Below are positions 54,986 through 64,000 of a stretch of DNA of 64,000 bases, one piece after another. The notes beneath the pieces are model-generated. The model searched no databases. It was not told where the DNA came from and worked only from the letters and a program-made list of their open reading frames with translations. A program made the translations under genes and the position numbers. The stretch lies in the NCBI RefSeq assembly GCF_023893635.1, contig NZ_JAMWYK010000003.1, forward strand, positions 1 to 64,000. Direction: 5' to 3'. Source of the stretch: Fructobacillus apis (GTDB lineage Bacteria; Bacillota; Bacilli; Lactobacillales; Lactobacillaceae). How positions within the stretch are numbered: position 1 is the stretch's first letter; the number at the start of each line of letters is the position of its first letter.

Positions 54986-55503
54986 TAATCTAGCAATCCT
55001 TCTAATACGTCGATGACGATCTTTTGGTTGTCGACATCCACTTCCTTCACCACGTCAGGAATAACGGGAATCAAGGCGTCCTTACCGGAGGGACGCTTGA
55101 CGATCCAAACGTCGTTGGCACCGGTTTCCATGATTTCCTTAACGGAACCAATCACTTCTCCTGCTTCGTCTTGCACTTCGCAGCCGATGATTTCGGAGTA
55201 GTAGTATTCGCCGTCTTCCAGTTCCTTGCGGTCGTCTTCAGACACAAAGAGGTCTTGTCCCTTGAAGGCTTCAACGTCGTTGATGTTTGTTACCCCTACA
55301 AAAGTCAATAACCACATGCCCTTGTGCATGCGTGCCTTTTCCATGGTTTCGGCAACGTAACCGTTGCTATCCTTCCGAAAGACCACGGCCCCCTTGCTGA
55401 AGCGTTCTTCCGCAAAGTCCGTGATGGCCTTAACCTTGAGTTCCCCGCGGATTCCGTGGGTGTTCACAATGGTTCCAATTTTAAAGTAATTTGTGTTTTC
55501 CAT
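54985..55503 (-). CDS. rimM: 16S rRNA processing protein RimM
   Basis: A 172-residue protein with the family start [19 protein letters not shown] and the PRC-barrel segment [26 protein letters not shown]. It helps assemble the 30S head. It follows rpsP, separated by a terminator, and overlaps trmD. Confidence 0.93.
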   Translation of the reverse strand: MENTNYFKIGTIVNTHGIRGELKVKAITDFAEERFSKGAVVFRKDSNGYVAETMEKARMHKGMWLLTFVGVTNINDVEAFKGQDLFVSEDDRKELEDGEYYYSEIIGCEVQDEAGEVIGSVKEIMETGANDVWIVKRPSGKDALIPVIPDVVKEVDVDNQKIVIDVLEGLLD

Positions 55504-55576
55504 AGCACCTATTATAGCAAATTATTCGGCTTAAAAGCCGGGTAAAATAACGTGCCCTCGCCCGTGACTTTTCCAA

Positions 55577-55607
55577 ATAAAAAAACTACCAAAATGGTAG
55601 TTTTTAA
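55577..55607 (-). terminator. Terminator after rpsP
   Basis: On the minus strand AAAAACTACC / GGTAGTTTTT with an ATTTT-type loop, ten bases after the rpsP stop. It would reduce read-through into rimM. Confidence 0.82.
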
Positions 55608-55616
55608 AAGCTTAGA

Positions 55617-56084
55617 TTAAACCAAGTCCAACAAGTCAGCCTTCTTAGCTGATGATGCGTACTTAGTACCTTGGGCGTCCAAGTAAGCCTTGATTTCAGC
55701 GACCGTGTTCTTAGTCGTTGGCTTTGAAGATGAATCAGCTGCTTCTTCCTTCTTAGCAGCTGGCTTAGCAGCAGCCTTCTTGGCTGGCTTTGAAGCCTTC
55801 TTAGCAGCAGGCTTCTTACCTGACTTCGTTTCAGCAAACTTAGCCATGATACCAGCGTTAGACAACAAGTTACGAACCGTGTCTGATGGTTGTGCACCAT
55901 TGGCCAACCATGACATGATCTTTTCTTCGTCCAACTTTACTTCTTGTGGTTGTGCAACTGGGTTGTACGTACCAACAGTTTCGATAAAGCGACCATCACG
56001 TGGTGAACGTGAGTCAGCAATAACGACACGGTAGAAAGGACGCTTCTTAGCACCCATGCGCTTCAAACGAATCTTTACAGACAT
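55617..56084 (-). CDS. rpsP: Ribosomal protein bS16 with Ala/Lys-rich linker and C-terminal helical domain
   Basis: A 155-residue S16. Residues 1-88 are the normal protein ([37 protein letters not shown]). Then comes a basic, Ala/Lys/Pro-rich linker (about 89-125) and a 30-residue end starting [29 protein letters not shown], which resembles a HeH/SAP-type helix-extension-helix fold. S16 in most bacteria stops near 90 residues. A long form in the Leuconostoc group would fit this, but I cannot check it here. Confidence 0.92.
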   Translation of the reverse strand: MSVKIRLKRMGAKKRPFYRVVIADSRSPRDGRFIETVGTYNPVAQPQEVKLDEEKIMSWLANGAQPSDTVRNLLSNAGIMAKFAETKSGKKPAAKKASKPAKKAAAKPAAKKEEAADSSSKPTTKNTVAEIKAYLDAQGTKYASSAKKADLLDLV

Positions 56085-56129
56085 AATTAATTTCCTCCGA
56101 ATTTCTTTACAAATATAGTATGCCAGAAG

Positions 56130-56173
56130 GCAAAAAGCATGTCAAGTGTTTTTACTTGACATGCTTTTTATTT
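56130..56173 (-). terminator. Terminator after ileS
   Basis: AAAAAGCATGTCAAGT / ACTTGACATGCTTTTT stem with a short T loop, followed by a T-rich stretch. Confidence 0.88.
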
Positions 56174-56205
56174 TCGCTTAATTTCTGGTAAAAGTCCAGT
56201 TAATC

Positions 56206-59004
56206 TTACTTTTCAAAACCTTCTTCGACGGCTTCGGGGTAAAAGTCACGGACGATCTTGGCTTCGTAAGCGGCCAATTCAGGGAAGGCAGCATCGGCAC
56301 CGAGGTCTTCGTGGTAGCGACGGTCACGTGGTGACAAACCACCGCGGGCCTTTTCGACAACCATGGCAATGTCGTCAAACTTGTCAGCGTCAGCTGGCGC
56401 TTCATCAGCAGAAGCAATCGTCAATTGAGAAACCATCAAAAGCAAACGCATGTCGACGTGCAAGTCGGACAACGTCTTTTCCTGGTCTTCGTTCAAATAG
56501 ATTGTCATCGCTGCTTCGGCGTTCTTTCCGATCAAGTCGGCTGAACGGGCCCCTTCGATTGCCTTGTTGGCAGCCGAACGGATGGCCATGACCGTTTGCC
56601 ACTTAGCCTTGATGTCTTCAGCTTCAGGGATATCCTTCACTTCAGGCATGTCTTGCAAGTAAGCAAACTTCGTTGAATCGTCTGGCAAGTATGACCAGAT
56701 TTCTTCGGCCATGTGTGGCAAGACTGGCAAGATGAGCTTCGTCAAAGCCGTCACCGTTTCGTAGAAGACCGTTTGCATGGAGCGACGGAGTTCTGAGTTC
56801 GGCGCTTCGACGTAAACCACGTCCTTGGCGATATCCAAGTAGAAGGCGGACAAGTCCACGTTGATGAAGTTGATCAACTTGGAGTAAACGTCGTTGAAGC
56901 GGTAGTTGTCGTAGGCGTCTTCCATGCCGGCAACCAAGTCGTTCAAAAGGACGGTTGCGTACTGGTCGTGGGCGGAACGCTTTTCGAATGGTACGGCGTC
57001 CTTTGAATAGTCAAAGTCAGACGTGTTGGCCAACAAGAAACGCATCGTGTTACGAACCTTACGGTAAGAGTCCGCAACCTGCTTCAAGATTTCTTGCGAT
57101 ACCGGCATGTCTTGTGATGTGTCAACGGAAATCGTCCACAAACGGAGGATTTCAACACCGAGTTGGTCACCGACTTCAGCTGGTGAAATCGTGTTTCCAA
57201 GGGACTTGGACATCTTGTTTCCCTTACCATCCAAAGTGAATCCTTGGGAGAGCAAGTTCTTGTATGGTGCTTGACCCGTTACGGCAACGGATGTGATCAA
57301 CGATGAGTTAAACCAACCACGGTATTGGTCAGAACCTTCGAGGTACAAATCGGCTGGGAAGTCCAACTGAGGACGCGTGCGAAGCACACCGTTCCATGAA
57401 GAACCGGAGTCGAACCAGACATCCATGATGTCTTCTTCCTTCTTGAAGATGCCGTTTGGTGAGTGTTCGTTCGTGTAGCCTTCTGGCAAGAGGTCCTTGG
57501 CATCCTTTTCAAACCAAATGTTTGAACCGTGCTTTTCGACCAATTGGGCCACGTGTTCGATGATGTCGGCATCCAAGATGGCTTCGCCGTCTTCGGCGTA
57601 GAAGATTGGAAGCGGAACACCCCAGACACGTTGACGGGAGATCACCCAGTCACCACGACCGGCAATCATGTTACCCAAACGCTTCTGACCCCAACCTGGG
57701 TAGAAGTTCACTTGGTCCAATTGGTCCAAGATGTCTTGGCGGAAGTTGTCGATTGATGCGAACCATTGTGGTACGGCACGCCAGATGATTGGCTTCTTCG
57801 TACGCCAGTCAAATGGATAGGAGTGCGTGATCTTTTCCTTGGCAAGGAAGAGACCGGCATCTTGCAACTTCGTGATGACCGTTCCGACAACGTCGTCGTA
57901 GAAGCGGCCTTCAAAGTCAGGACCGGCAGACTTCGTCATCATTCCCTTCTCATCAACCGTAACGGCGATTTCGAGGCCGTATTCCTTTGAGACGTTGTAA
58001 TCGTCTTCTCCAAAACCAGGGGCCGTGTGGACCAAACCAGTTCCAGATTCAAGCGTGACGTGGTCCCCGACCATGACCAATTCCTGGGCGTCTTCGTCCC
58101 ATGGGTGGTAGGCCGTGATCATTTCGAGTTCAGAACCCTTGTGTTCAGCGACGATTTCGTAGTCGTCCCAACCGAACTTAGGCGCGATGCTTTCGAGCAA
58201 TTCCTTGGCAACGACGTACTTCTTTTCGGAACCAGCAGGCTTTACGACAGCGTAGTCGAAATCCGCACCGACCGTCACACCACGTGAAGCGGTCACCGTA
58301 AACGGCGTCGTCGTCCAAACAACAAGATAAGTGTCGTTGTCCAAGACACCCTTACCATCCTTCACTTGGTTGGCGTAGAAGAGTGACGTTGACTTCAAGT
58401 CGTGGTATTCGATTTCGGCTTCGGCCAAAGCAGATTCAGATGACCATGACCAGTAAACAGGCTTGGCACCCTTGAAGATGTAGCCCTTCTTGGCCATGTC
58501 ACCGAAGACGCGCAATTGAGCGGCTTCGAATTCCGGTTGCAAGGTGATGTATGGGTGGTCCCAATCAGCTAAGACACCGAGGCGCTTGAAGTCCTTCTTT
58601 TGCTTAGCGACTTGTTCCAAGGCGAAGTCCTTGGCCAAGTTACGCCATTCGGCCTTTGGCATGGCCTTGCGGTCGTGTCCAGCCTTTGTCAGTTGTTGTT
58701 CAATTGGCAAGCCGTGCGTATCCCAACCTGGAACGTATGGGGCGTAGAAACCATTCATGTTCTTGAAACGAACGATGATATCCTTGGTAATCTTGTTCAA
58801 GGCGTGACCAAGGTGAATGTTTCCGTTGGCATATGGAGGGCCATCGTGCAAGTTAAAGTGTGGCTTTTGTTCGTTTTGAGCCAAACGTTGGCCGTAAAGG
58901 TCTTCTTCAAACCAAGCCGCTTCACGAACTGGTTCCGTTTTTGGCAAAGAGCCACGCATTGGAAAATCAGTTTTTCCTAAATTAAGGGTGTCTTTGTACT
59001 TCAT
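56206..59004 (-). CDS. ileS: Isoleucyl-tRNA synthetase without the C-terminal zinc motif
   Basis: A 932-residue class I synthetase with the HIGH motif [11 protein letters not shown] near 60, a complete editing domain and KMSKSLGN near 600. It charges tRNA-Ile. In family members with the zinc end the last ~50 residues carry two CxxC pairs. Here the matching end, [15 protein letters not shown] and [12 protein letters not shown], has lost all four cysteines. The rest of the protein and the T-box control are normal, so the gene is expected to be functional. Confidence 0.95.
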   Translation of the reverse strand: MKYKDTLNLGKTDFPMRGSLPKTEPVREAAWFEEDLYGQRLAQNEQKPHFNLHDGPPYANGNIHLGHALNKITKDIIVRFKNMNGFYAPYVPGWDTHGLPIEQQLTKAGHDRKAMPKAEWRNLAKDFALEQVAKQKKDFKRLGVLADWDHPYITLQPEFEAAQLRVFGDMAKKGYIFKGAKPVYWSWSSESALAEAEIEYHDLKSTSLFYANQVKDGKGVLDNDTYLVVWTTTPFTVTASRGVTVGADFDYAVVKPAGSEKKYVVAKELLESIAPKFGWDDYEIVAEHKGSELEMITAYHPWDEDAQELVMVGDHVTLESGTGLVHTAPGFGEDDYNVSKEYGLEIAVTVDEKGMMTKSAGPDFEGRFYDDVVGTVITKLQDAGLFLAKEKITHSYPFDWRTKKPIIWRAVPQWFASIDNFRQDILDQLDQVNFYPGWGQKRLGNMIAGRGDWVISRQRVWGVPLPIFYAEDGEAILDADIIEHVAQLVEKHGSNIWFEKDAKDLLPEGYTNEHSPNGIFKKEEDIMDVWFDSGSSWNGVLRTRPQLDFPADLYLEGSDQYRGWFNSSLITSVAVTGQAPYKNLLSQGFTLDGKGNKMSKSLGNTISPAEVGDQLGVEILRLWTISVDTSQDMPVSQEILKQVADSYRKVRNTMRFLLANTSDFDYSKDAVPFEKRSAHDQYATVLLNDLVAGMEDAYDNYRFNDVYSKLINFINVDLSAFYLDIAKDVVYVEAPNSELRRSMQTVFYETVTALTKLILPVLPHMAEEIWSYLPDDSTKFAYLQDMPEVKDIPEAEDIKAKWQTVMAIRSAANKAIEGARSADLIGKNAEAAMTIYLNEDQEKTLSDLHVDMRLLLMVSQLTIASADEAPADADKFDDIAMVVEKARGGLSPRDRRYHEDLGADAAFPELAAYEAKIVRDFYPEAVEEGFEK

Positions 59005-59027
59005 CTTCTACTCCTAGTCTACTTAAC

Positions 59028-59240
59028 AAAAAAGTCCTGCTTACCCAAAAGGGTAAACAGGACGAATGAACGTGGTACCACCTATTCTTCCACTGAAAAA
59101 AATCAGTGCTCGAAGAGACGATAACGGGTCAAACCGCACCAACCTACTGGATTCAGTCGATGTTTTTCAAAAGTGATATCGCAACTTGAATGGATTGACC
59201 ACCTTTCACCGGACGTGGCTCGCTTTCAATGTTCAAGTGT
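59028..59240 (-). promoter_or_regulatory. T-box leader of ileS
   Basis: On the minus strand the T-box AGGTGGTACCACG (59071-59083) precedes a terminator, GTCCTGTTTACCC / GGGTAAGCAGGAC plus a T-run (59028-59063). Upstream, GCGATATCACTTTT contains a candidate isoleucine specifier ATC followed by A. The 5' limit of Stem I is approximate. It separates ileS from the divIVA end of the division cluster. Confidence 0.88.
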
Positions 59241-59263
59241 TGACTTGTCTTTTGATGAATTAC

Positions 59264-59974
59264 TTATTTCTTTTCTGAGTCAGGGAAGACAACAACCGTT
59301 GGGTCTTCTGGCTTTTCAGCTGATTCAGCGTCTTCTTGGTTGTCCTTCTTTTGGATTGGGCCCTTTGCAAAGTCGGGGACGGAATCCAAGTCCGTGGGCA
59401 AAGACGTCTTTTCACCGTCCTTGTCATCTGCAGGGGCTTCGTCCAAGACACCTTGTGACAATTCTGAGGCAGGCAAGGCTTCGACCGCTTCAGCCAACTT
59501 ATCTTCTGACAAGAGGGCCTTTTGTTGGTCGATCAATTCGATGAATGATTCCTTGAATGAAACAACCTTTTCGCGCAAGCGGTTTTGTTCATCAATCAAG
59601 TCAACGTTTTCTTGAGCCAGGCGCTTTGATTCGGATTCAGCCTTGTTGCGGGCTTCGTCGACGATGTCCTTGGCTTCTTGATTTGCCTTTTCCAATTGCG
59701 CCTTCACTTCTTCTTCCGTTTCAGAACGGAGACGTGAAGCAGCGGATTGGGCGAACATGATTGATTCGTTCACTTGGTCCTTTTGGCCTTCCAATTCATT
59801 GATGCGTTCTTGTTGCTGACGTGATTGCTTTTGCAATTGTTCGAAATCGGCAATGAGTGAACGGTAATCGTTGTTCACTTCATCCAAGAATGAATCAACT
59901 TCGCGAGCAACGTACGCACGGGAACCCTTGCGAGTGAATTCGTGGTTCAAAATTTCATCAGGTGTTAATGCCAT
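59264..59974 (-). CDS. divIVA: Cell-division initiation protein DivIVA
   Basis: A 236-residue protein with the conserved membrane-binding start MALTPDEILNHEFTRKGSRAY and ARE-VDSFLDEVNNDY, then a long coiled coil (about 40-150) and an acidic, Pro/Ser-rich C-terminal tail. It marks curved membranes at septum and poles and recruits division or growth proteins. Located at the end of the ftsZ-sepF-yggT-ylmH cluster as in other Firmicutes. Confidence 0.93.
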   Translation of the reverse strand: MALTPDEILNHEFTRKGSRAYVAREVDSFLDEVNNDYRSLIADFEQLQKQSRQQQERINELEGQKDQVNESIMFAQSAASRLRSETEEEVKAQLEKANQEAKDIVDEARNKAESESKRLAQENVDLIDEQNRLREKVVSFKESFIELIDQQKALLSEDKLAEAVEALPASELSQGVLDEAPADDKDGEKTSLPTDLDSVPDFAKGPIQKKDNQEDAESAEKPEDPTVVVFPDSEKK

Positions 59975-60004
59975 GTATTTGTCTTCCTTTCTCTTTCATT
60001 CTAC

Positions 60005-60799
60005 TCAACGGTGAATGATTTGAAAAACTGCCTTTATTTTATCCCTTTTACTGTGTCCTGCCAAGCTTTGAAGGCTAATTCGTCCTTTTTTCCGGACAGA
60101 AATCACATCTTTGCTCCGAATAATTCGGTCTAATTGATTCGATGTGGCCCAGTTGACGGCGACAAAACCGCTCAAGACCAAGTCCTTTGCCTCTTGCCTG
60201 GAAAGATTAAAGGCGGTGGCGACAACGGTGTCTAATCGAAGCGAGGAAAGGAGGAGAAATTCTTCTTTTCCTTCCACTTCTTTGATTAAAGCGTCGTTGA
60301 ACGAAACTTCGGTCCAGTCGGCGGTGACTTTGCCGATGGCATCGATTTGAGACAAAACGTAGGGCACTTGCCTTTTATCGATGGCGACTTGGGCAAGCCC
60401 TTTGTTTTCATCGGTGACGATGTCACCGAAAACGCTACGCTCCAAACCGGCCGACAAGAGTGCGCCCAAGAGGTCCTTATGTCTTAGCGTGACGAACTTT
60501 TTCGCGAAGGTCACCTGCAAAAGGACCATCTCGAAATCGTCTTTGCCGATTTCCATGAAGGCGGGCGCAATCACCAAACGCTTTTTCTCAGCGCGGTCAA
60601 AGCAGCCTTCTGCCTCTATTTTGATATCCGTTCGGTCACCCACGAGAAGCGACACGATGTGTGCTTCTCTCGGGTTCAAAAACGGCGTTAGGCAAAGCGT
60701 GTATTCTTGGCTCGCCTTCTCTATCCAGTCGAGTGCTTTTGCAACAAAGGGTTGTTCACTTTGGTCAAAGTGTTGACCGACTTTTGATAGTTCCACCAT
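60005..60799 (-). CDS. ylmH: S4-domain RNA-binding protein YlmH
   Basis: A 264-residue protein with the YlmH layout: an N-terminal domain including FLNPREAHIVSLLVGDRTDIKI and a C-terminal S4 domain (about 184-250) marked by LRLDTVVATAFNLSRQEAKDLVLSGFVAVNW. YlmH relatives bind stalled ribosomal 50S complexes with nascent peptide in ribosome rescue. Between yggT and divIVA. Confidence 0.88.
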   Translation of the reverse strand: MVELSKVGQHFDQSEQPFVAKALDWIEKASQEYTLCLTPFLNPREAHIVSLLVGDRTDIKIEAEGCFDRAEKKRLVIAPAFMEIGKDDFEMVLLQVTFAKKFVTLRHKDLLGALLSAGLERSVFGDIVTDENKGLAQVAIDKRQVPYVLSQIDAIGKVTADWTEVSFNDALIKEVEGKEEFLLLSSLRLDTVVATAFNLSRQEAKDLVLSGFVAVNWATSNQLDRIIRSKDVISVRKKGRISLQSLAGHSKRDKIKAVFQIIHR

Positions 60800-60802
60800 G
60801 GT

Positions 60803-61045
60803 TTAGGCCAACTGCATGAGGCCCATCGAAATGAGCTCTAATACCAAAAAGGCCGCCAAGGGGCGGAAGTCAAAGAGACCAAGTGGTTTGATGAAAGAAA
60901 AGAGATTCAAGTATGGTCGAATCAACTTTCCTAATTCGCGTCCAAACCACGTGTTATACAATCTTGGTACCCAAGACATCAAAACGAATGCCAACAGTGC
61001 GTATGAGTAGAACTCAATCACGTAAAGTAAAATTGTAATGAGCAT
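60803..61045 (-). CDS. yggT: YggT family membrane protein
   Basis: An 80-residue protein with two hydrophobic segments around a YNTWFGRELGKLIRPYLNLF loop, the typical YggT pattern (a conserved RPYL/NPFL element). Function is unknown; it is always near sepF/ylmH in Firmicutes and may support division or membrane ion balance. Confidence 0.85.
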   Translation of the reverse strand: MLITILLYVIEFYSYALLAFVLMSWVPRLYNTWFGRELGKLIRPYLNLFSFIKPLGLFDFRPLAAFLVLELISMGLMQLA

Positions 61046-61059
61046 GGGTTATCTATCCT

Positions 61060-61500
61060 TTAGTAGCGCGTTTGGTTGTCCAAGTTTTCGCTCATTGAAC
61101 CGGCCACTTCGTATGCATCTGGCGTGAGCAAGAAAATCTTTTCACCGATGCGTTCCATGGATCCGTTCACGGCGTAAACTGCACCACCAATGTAGTCAAG
61201 GATACGACGAGCTGGGTCTTCTTCCAATTGGGAGAAGTTCACGATAACCGCATCACCTTCAATCACTTGAGAAGCAATGGCACGTGAGTCCGCGTATACC
61301 TTTGGTTCGAATAAGGCAATGCGTGAAGTAGCCGTCGTTTGTGGGCGAGCAGCTTCAGCCTTTTGCTTCTTCACAGCCGTCATTTGGTGAGGCTTTGAAG
61401 CAGCCTTTGGGGCTGGTTCATCTTGCACGTCTTCGTATTCTTCTTCTTCGTAGTAATCATCGTCCCCTGAAAAGAGGGTCTTAATCTTATCGAATGCCAT
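61060..61500 (-). CDS. sepF: Cell division protein SepF
   Basis: A 146-residue protein with an N-terminal amphipathic membrane anchor, an acidic, variable linker and the C-terminal SepF domain with ALFEPKVYADSRAIASQV, VIVNFSQLEEDPARRILDYIGG and YAVNGSMERIGEKIFLLTP. It tethers FtsZ to the membrane. Fifteen bases behind ftsZ. Confidence 0.92.
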   Translation of the reverse strand: MAFDKIKTLFSGDDDYYEEEEYEDVQDEPAPKAASKPHQMTAVKKQKAEAARPQTTATSRIALFEPKVYADSRAIASQVIEGDAVIVNFSQLEEDPARRILDYIGGAVYAVNGSMERIGEKIFLLTPDAYEVAGSMSENLDNQTRY

Positions 61501-61514
61501 GAGAAAACTCCTTC

Positions 61515-62792
61515 TTAGCGCTTCTTAAAGAAAGGTGGCTGATCGTCATCTTCCGTTGACAAGTCCAAATCAATGTTTTGGTTCATTGGTTCAACGGGAT
61601 CAAAGGCTTGCTTTTGAACGCCGTCGAATTGTTCTTCGGGCTGTTCTTGCTTTGGTTCTTCCTTTGTCGTGATGTCCCAGTCAGCGAATGGGTCGTTCTT
61701 TGAAGAACCAGCGGCTGGTGCTGCTTCGCCTTCCGTACGTGAGAAGAGGCCAGCTTGTGAGTTGGCACCTTCCGTCTTTGGCGTTGCTTGTTCAACCTTT
61801 TCGGCAGCTTGGCGACGTGGGCCTTGCTTCTTGCCGTCTTGCAATCCAGTGGCGATAACCGTCACACGGATGGCGTCGTTCATGTCCATGTCAACGGAAG
61901 TTCCGAAGACAACGTTCACGTCACGACCAGCTTCTTGGTTAATCACATCAGCAGCAGACTGTGCTTCGAACACGGAGAGGTCTGCGCCACCCGTTACGTT
62001 CAAAAGCACTTCTGAAGCACCCGTCATATCAACTTCAAGCAATGGTGAAGAGATAGCGGAACGCGTAGCATCAACGGCACGTGATTCTCCAGTGGCCGTT
62101 CCAACACCCATGAGGGCTGGACCAGCATCTTCCATCACCGTCTTCACGTCAGCGAAGTCCAAGTTGATGAATCCTGGGTTGGTAATCAATTCTGAAATAC
62201 CACGAACACCTTGGGCCACCACGTCGTCAACAACGCGGAAGGCTTCGATAATTGGCAACTTCAAGTCAATTTGGTCCTTCAAGCGTTCATTGGTAATGAC
62301 AACCAATGAGTCCACTTGTTCAGACAAGGCTTGCAACCCTTCCGTTGCGTACTTTGAACGCTTTGGACCTTCCCATGCAAATGGGCGGGTTACAACGGCC
62401 ACCGTCAAGGCACCCATGTCCTTGGCAATCTTGGCAACAACAGGAGCGGCACCGTTTCCAGTTCCACCACCCATTCCGGCCGTGATGATGACCATGTCGG
62501 CACCCTTCAAAGCGCCTTCGATTTCTTCAGTTGATTCTTCGGCAGCCTTGGCTCCTCGTTCTGGGTTTGAACCCGCTCCGAGTCCACCAGTCAACTTTGG
62601 TCCGATTTGAATCTTTTGCTTGGCTGCTGACTTATCAAGGGCTTGAACATCCGTGTTTGCCACGATGAAGTCCACTCCTTGGATGTCATCTTCAATCATG
62701 TGGTTAATAGCGTTTGATCCACCACCACCAACACCGATGACCTTAATTACCGCGCCGGTTGATGCCTGCGTTTCGTCGATTGTAAAGTCCAT
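61515..62792 (-). CDS. ftsZ: Cell division protein FtsZ
   Basis: A 425-residue tubulin-like GTPase. It has [15 protein letters not shown] near 20, the tubulin signature [17 protein letters not shown] near 104, [12 protein letters not shown] near 206, a Gln-, Glu- and Pro-rich linker and a C-terminal [11 protein letters not shown] peptide that binds SepF and FtsA. The second ATG at 62792, seven bases after AAAGGAG, is preferred over the ATG at 62798. Confidence 0.95.
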   Translation of the reverse strand: MDFTIDETQASTGAVIKVIGVGGGGSNAINHMIEDDIQGVDFIVANTDVQALDKSAAKQKIQIGPKLTGGLGAGSNPERGAKAAEESTEEIEGALKGADMVIITAGMGGGTGNGAAPVVAKIAKDMGALTVAVVTRPFAWEGPKRSKYATEGLQALSEQVDSLVVITNERLKDQIDLKLPIIEAFRVVDDVVAQGVRGISELITNPGFINLDFADVKTVMEDAGPALMGVGTATGESRAVDATRSAISSPLLEVDMTGASEVLLNVTGGADLSVFEAQSAADVINQEAGRDVNVVFGTSVDMDMNDAIRVTVIATGLQDGKKQGPRRQAAEKVEQATPKTEGANSQAGLFSRTEGEAAPAAGSSKNDPFADWDITTKEEPKQEQPEEQFDGVQKQAFDPVEPMNQNIDLDLSTEDDDQPPFFKKR

Positions 62793-62813
62793 GAACATAC
62801 TCCTTTGGAATGG

Positions 62814-64000
62814 TTAGTCTTCGTCGTTTGTTTCTGCAAATAATGAGGTCAAAGAAGTTTTCATCTTCTTAAAGAGCCCCTCGCGAGGTTCTTCTTCATC
62901 AATGTAAGCACCGTCATCAACTTCCGTTTCAATCAGGTTCTCACCCTTTTCAGGTTGGTGATACGTTTGTGCTTGTTCTTGCTTAAATTCTTTTAATTGC
63001 CCCATCAAAACGGCCTTCACCGTCTTTTGCAAATCAGATTGGAAAGCCTCGTAGGAAGCAAAGGCCAAGGCCCGTGCAAAAGATGGGTGGCGCAAACCAA
63101 TTTGGTTTGGCCGGGCAATGTGAACGTTTTGGCCAAAGTGCTCTTGCGCCTTTGCCAAAAGTCCAGGAACAGCAGAGTTTCCACCGGTAATGATGTAGCC
63201 ACCTGGCAAATCATCAGCACCGATTTCTTTCAGCTGTTGGTCTAGTCGATCAAAGATTTGATCGTAACGTGCTTCCATGATGGAAGCCAAGTACTTTTCG
63301 TCAACCGGCTTCTTTTCAGAAAGGCCAACGGCGTCAACGTAGAAGATTTGTTCTTCTGACGCCTGGGCTGAATCGGCTGAACCGTACTTAATCTTGACCG
63401 CTTCAGCTTCCTGGTTGGCGATACCCAAGACCGTGGAAATATCCTTGGTCACGTTCCCGCCACCTTCGTAGTCGACCGTCATGTACTTGACCTTGTGGTC
63501 GTGGATGACAGAAGCAGTCGATTGGCCACCAGCAAGGTCAATTAAGATGGCACCGAAGTCTTGCTCGGCATCGGATAAGAAGGCCGGTGCCAAAGCCATT
63601 GGTGCCAAGTTCATTGACTGGATAGTCAAGCCTGCCTTTTTAACGGCCGTCTTAATTCCAGAAACCACCTTGTTAGGGGCGAGATAAGCCAATCCTTGAA
63701 CTTCGAGGCGAACACCAATCATATCGGTTGGGTCCTTAATGCCGTCGAAGCCGTCAACGATGAACTGGGAAGGCAGGAACTCAACCGGCGTTTGATCCGC
63801 CAGTGAAAGGGAGTTCAAAGCCTGGTTCGTTACGTTGATCACGTCTTGACCAGTGATTTGTTTGTTTTGATTTTCAATGGAAACCAAACCAGAGATTTTT
63901 TGAATGTTCACCTGGTTGGCTGGTAATCCAACAACGACTTCGTTGATTGGAAGGTTCGCCTTTGCGGATGCCTTTGAAACAGCCTCCGAAATGGCAGCTG
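62814..64000 (-). CDS. ftsA: Cell division protein FtsA (5' end outside the window)
   Basis: Actin-like division protein, open through the right edge of the window. The visible part contains the 1C domain region, the ATP-binding ILIDLAGGQSTASVIHDHK near the middle, YDQIFDRLDQQLKEIG, GYIITGGNSAVPGL, and a charged C-terminal tail ending in an amphipathic FKKMKTSLTSLFAE helix for membrane binding. Reading upstream, the frame continues through GLPANQVN into the window end, so a GTG at 63911 is internal and not the start. It anchors FtsZ to the membrane. Confidence 0.93.
   Translation of the reverse strand, partial: AAISEAVSKASAKANLPINEVVVGLPANQVNIQKISGLVSIENQNKQITGQDVINVTNQALNSLSLADQTPVEFLPSQFIVDGFDGIKDPTDMIGVRLEVQGLAYLAPNKVVSGIKTAVKKAGLTIQSMNLAPMALAPAFLSDAEQDFGAILIDLAGGQSTASVIHDHKVKYMTVDYEGGGNVTKDISTVLGIANQEAEAVKIKYGSADSAQASEEQIFYVDAVGLSEKKPVDEKYLASIMEARYDQIFDRLDQQLKEIGADDLPGGYIITGGNSAVPGLLAKAQEHFGQNVHIARPNQIGLRHPSFARALAFASYEAFQSDLQKTVKAVLMGQLKEFKQEQAQTYHQPEKGENLIETEVDDGAYIDEEEPREGLFKKMKTSLTSLFAETNDED

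Noticed and set aside
61669-62610. A 313-codon plus-strand frame opposite ftsZ
   Set aside because: It is the mirror of a highly conserved gene; composition is Ser/Ala/Pro-rich without domains.

Overview
The window is a continuous stretch of chromosome from a Gram-positive lactic acid bacterium. The Leuconostoc/Weissella branch of Lactobacillaceae fits best. Supporting signs are a citrate fermentation cluster with a divergent SorC-type regulator (citI) and a malic-enzyme gene (citM/mae) in front of citCDEF, a fused citXG gene, a KxYKxGKxW-type signal peptide with an accessory-Sec glycosylation cluster, T-box control of thrS and ileS, and a long form of ribosomal protein S16. I cannot name genus or species from the sequence alone. 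I see no insertion sequence, CRISPR array, rRNA operon or prophage.

Layout. (1) 1-0.6 kb: a small exported protein with a KxYKxGKxW signal. (2) 0.9-12.3 kb: citrate/malate metabolism. Two tandem 2-hydroxycarboxylate transporters, an alpha/beta hydrolase and citXG lie downstream of citM-citC-citD-citE-citF, with citI divergent. Together these would import citrate, cleave it to acetate and oxaloacetate, and recycle the C4 acid. (3) 12.4-24.5 kb: mainly housekeeping genes (brnQ, a papain-like hydrolase, aldo/keto reductase, SGNH hydrolase, prs, recD2, a histidine phosphatase, a DUF1831 protein, an rRNA methyltransferase, map, a YtxH-like protein). A 14-bp tandem repeat lies just upstream of recD2. 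(4) 24.6-31.7 kb: dacA, tRNA-Arg(CCU), an islet of two tandem tiny paralogues plus a membrane-anchored coiled-coil protein, an ECF S component, a ketosamine kinase preceded by a possible 27-codon leader ORF and terminator, nadV with upstream repeats, and dedA. (5) 31.8-39.6 kb: an amino-acid permease, T-box thrS, a 38-aa ORF, flavodoxin, yebC, a PAP2 phosphatase, tRNA-Leu(CAG) and a TauE/SafE exporter. (6) 39.7-46.3 kb: a compact accessory-Sec/glycosylation operon gtfA-gtfB(short)-asp1-asp2-asp3(long), without secA2, secY2 or a serine-rich adhesin nearby. (7) 46.4-56.1 kb: pta, ung, a methyltransferase-like protein, cls, apt, recJ, rnz, trmD, rimM, rpsP. (8) 56.2-64.0 kb: T-box ileS and the end of the division cluster, ftsA(partial)-ftsZ-sepF-yggT-ylmH-divIVA.

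The least ordinary parts are the stripped-down accessory-Sec cluster with an abbreviated GtfB and extended Asp3, the three-gene islet beside tRNA-Arg, the repeats in front of nadV, recD2 and the flavodoxin gene, and an isoleucyl-tRNA synthetase whose C-terminal zinc cysteines are all gone. Assignments rest on reading motifs and gene order; no database search was possible.
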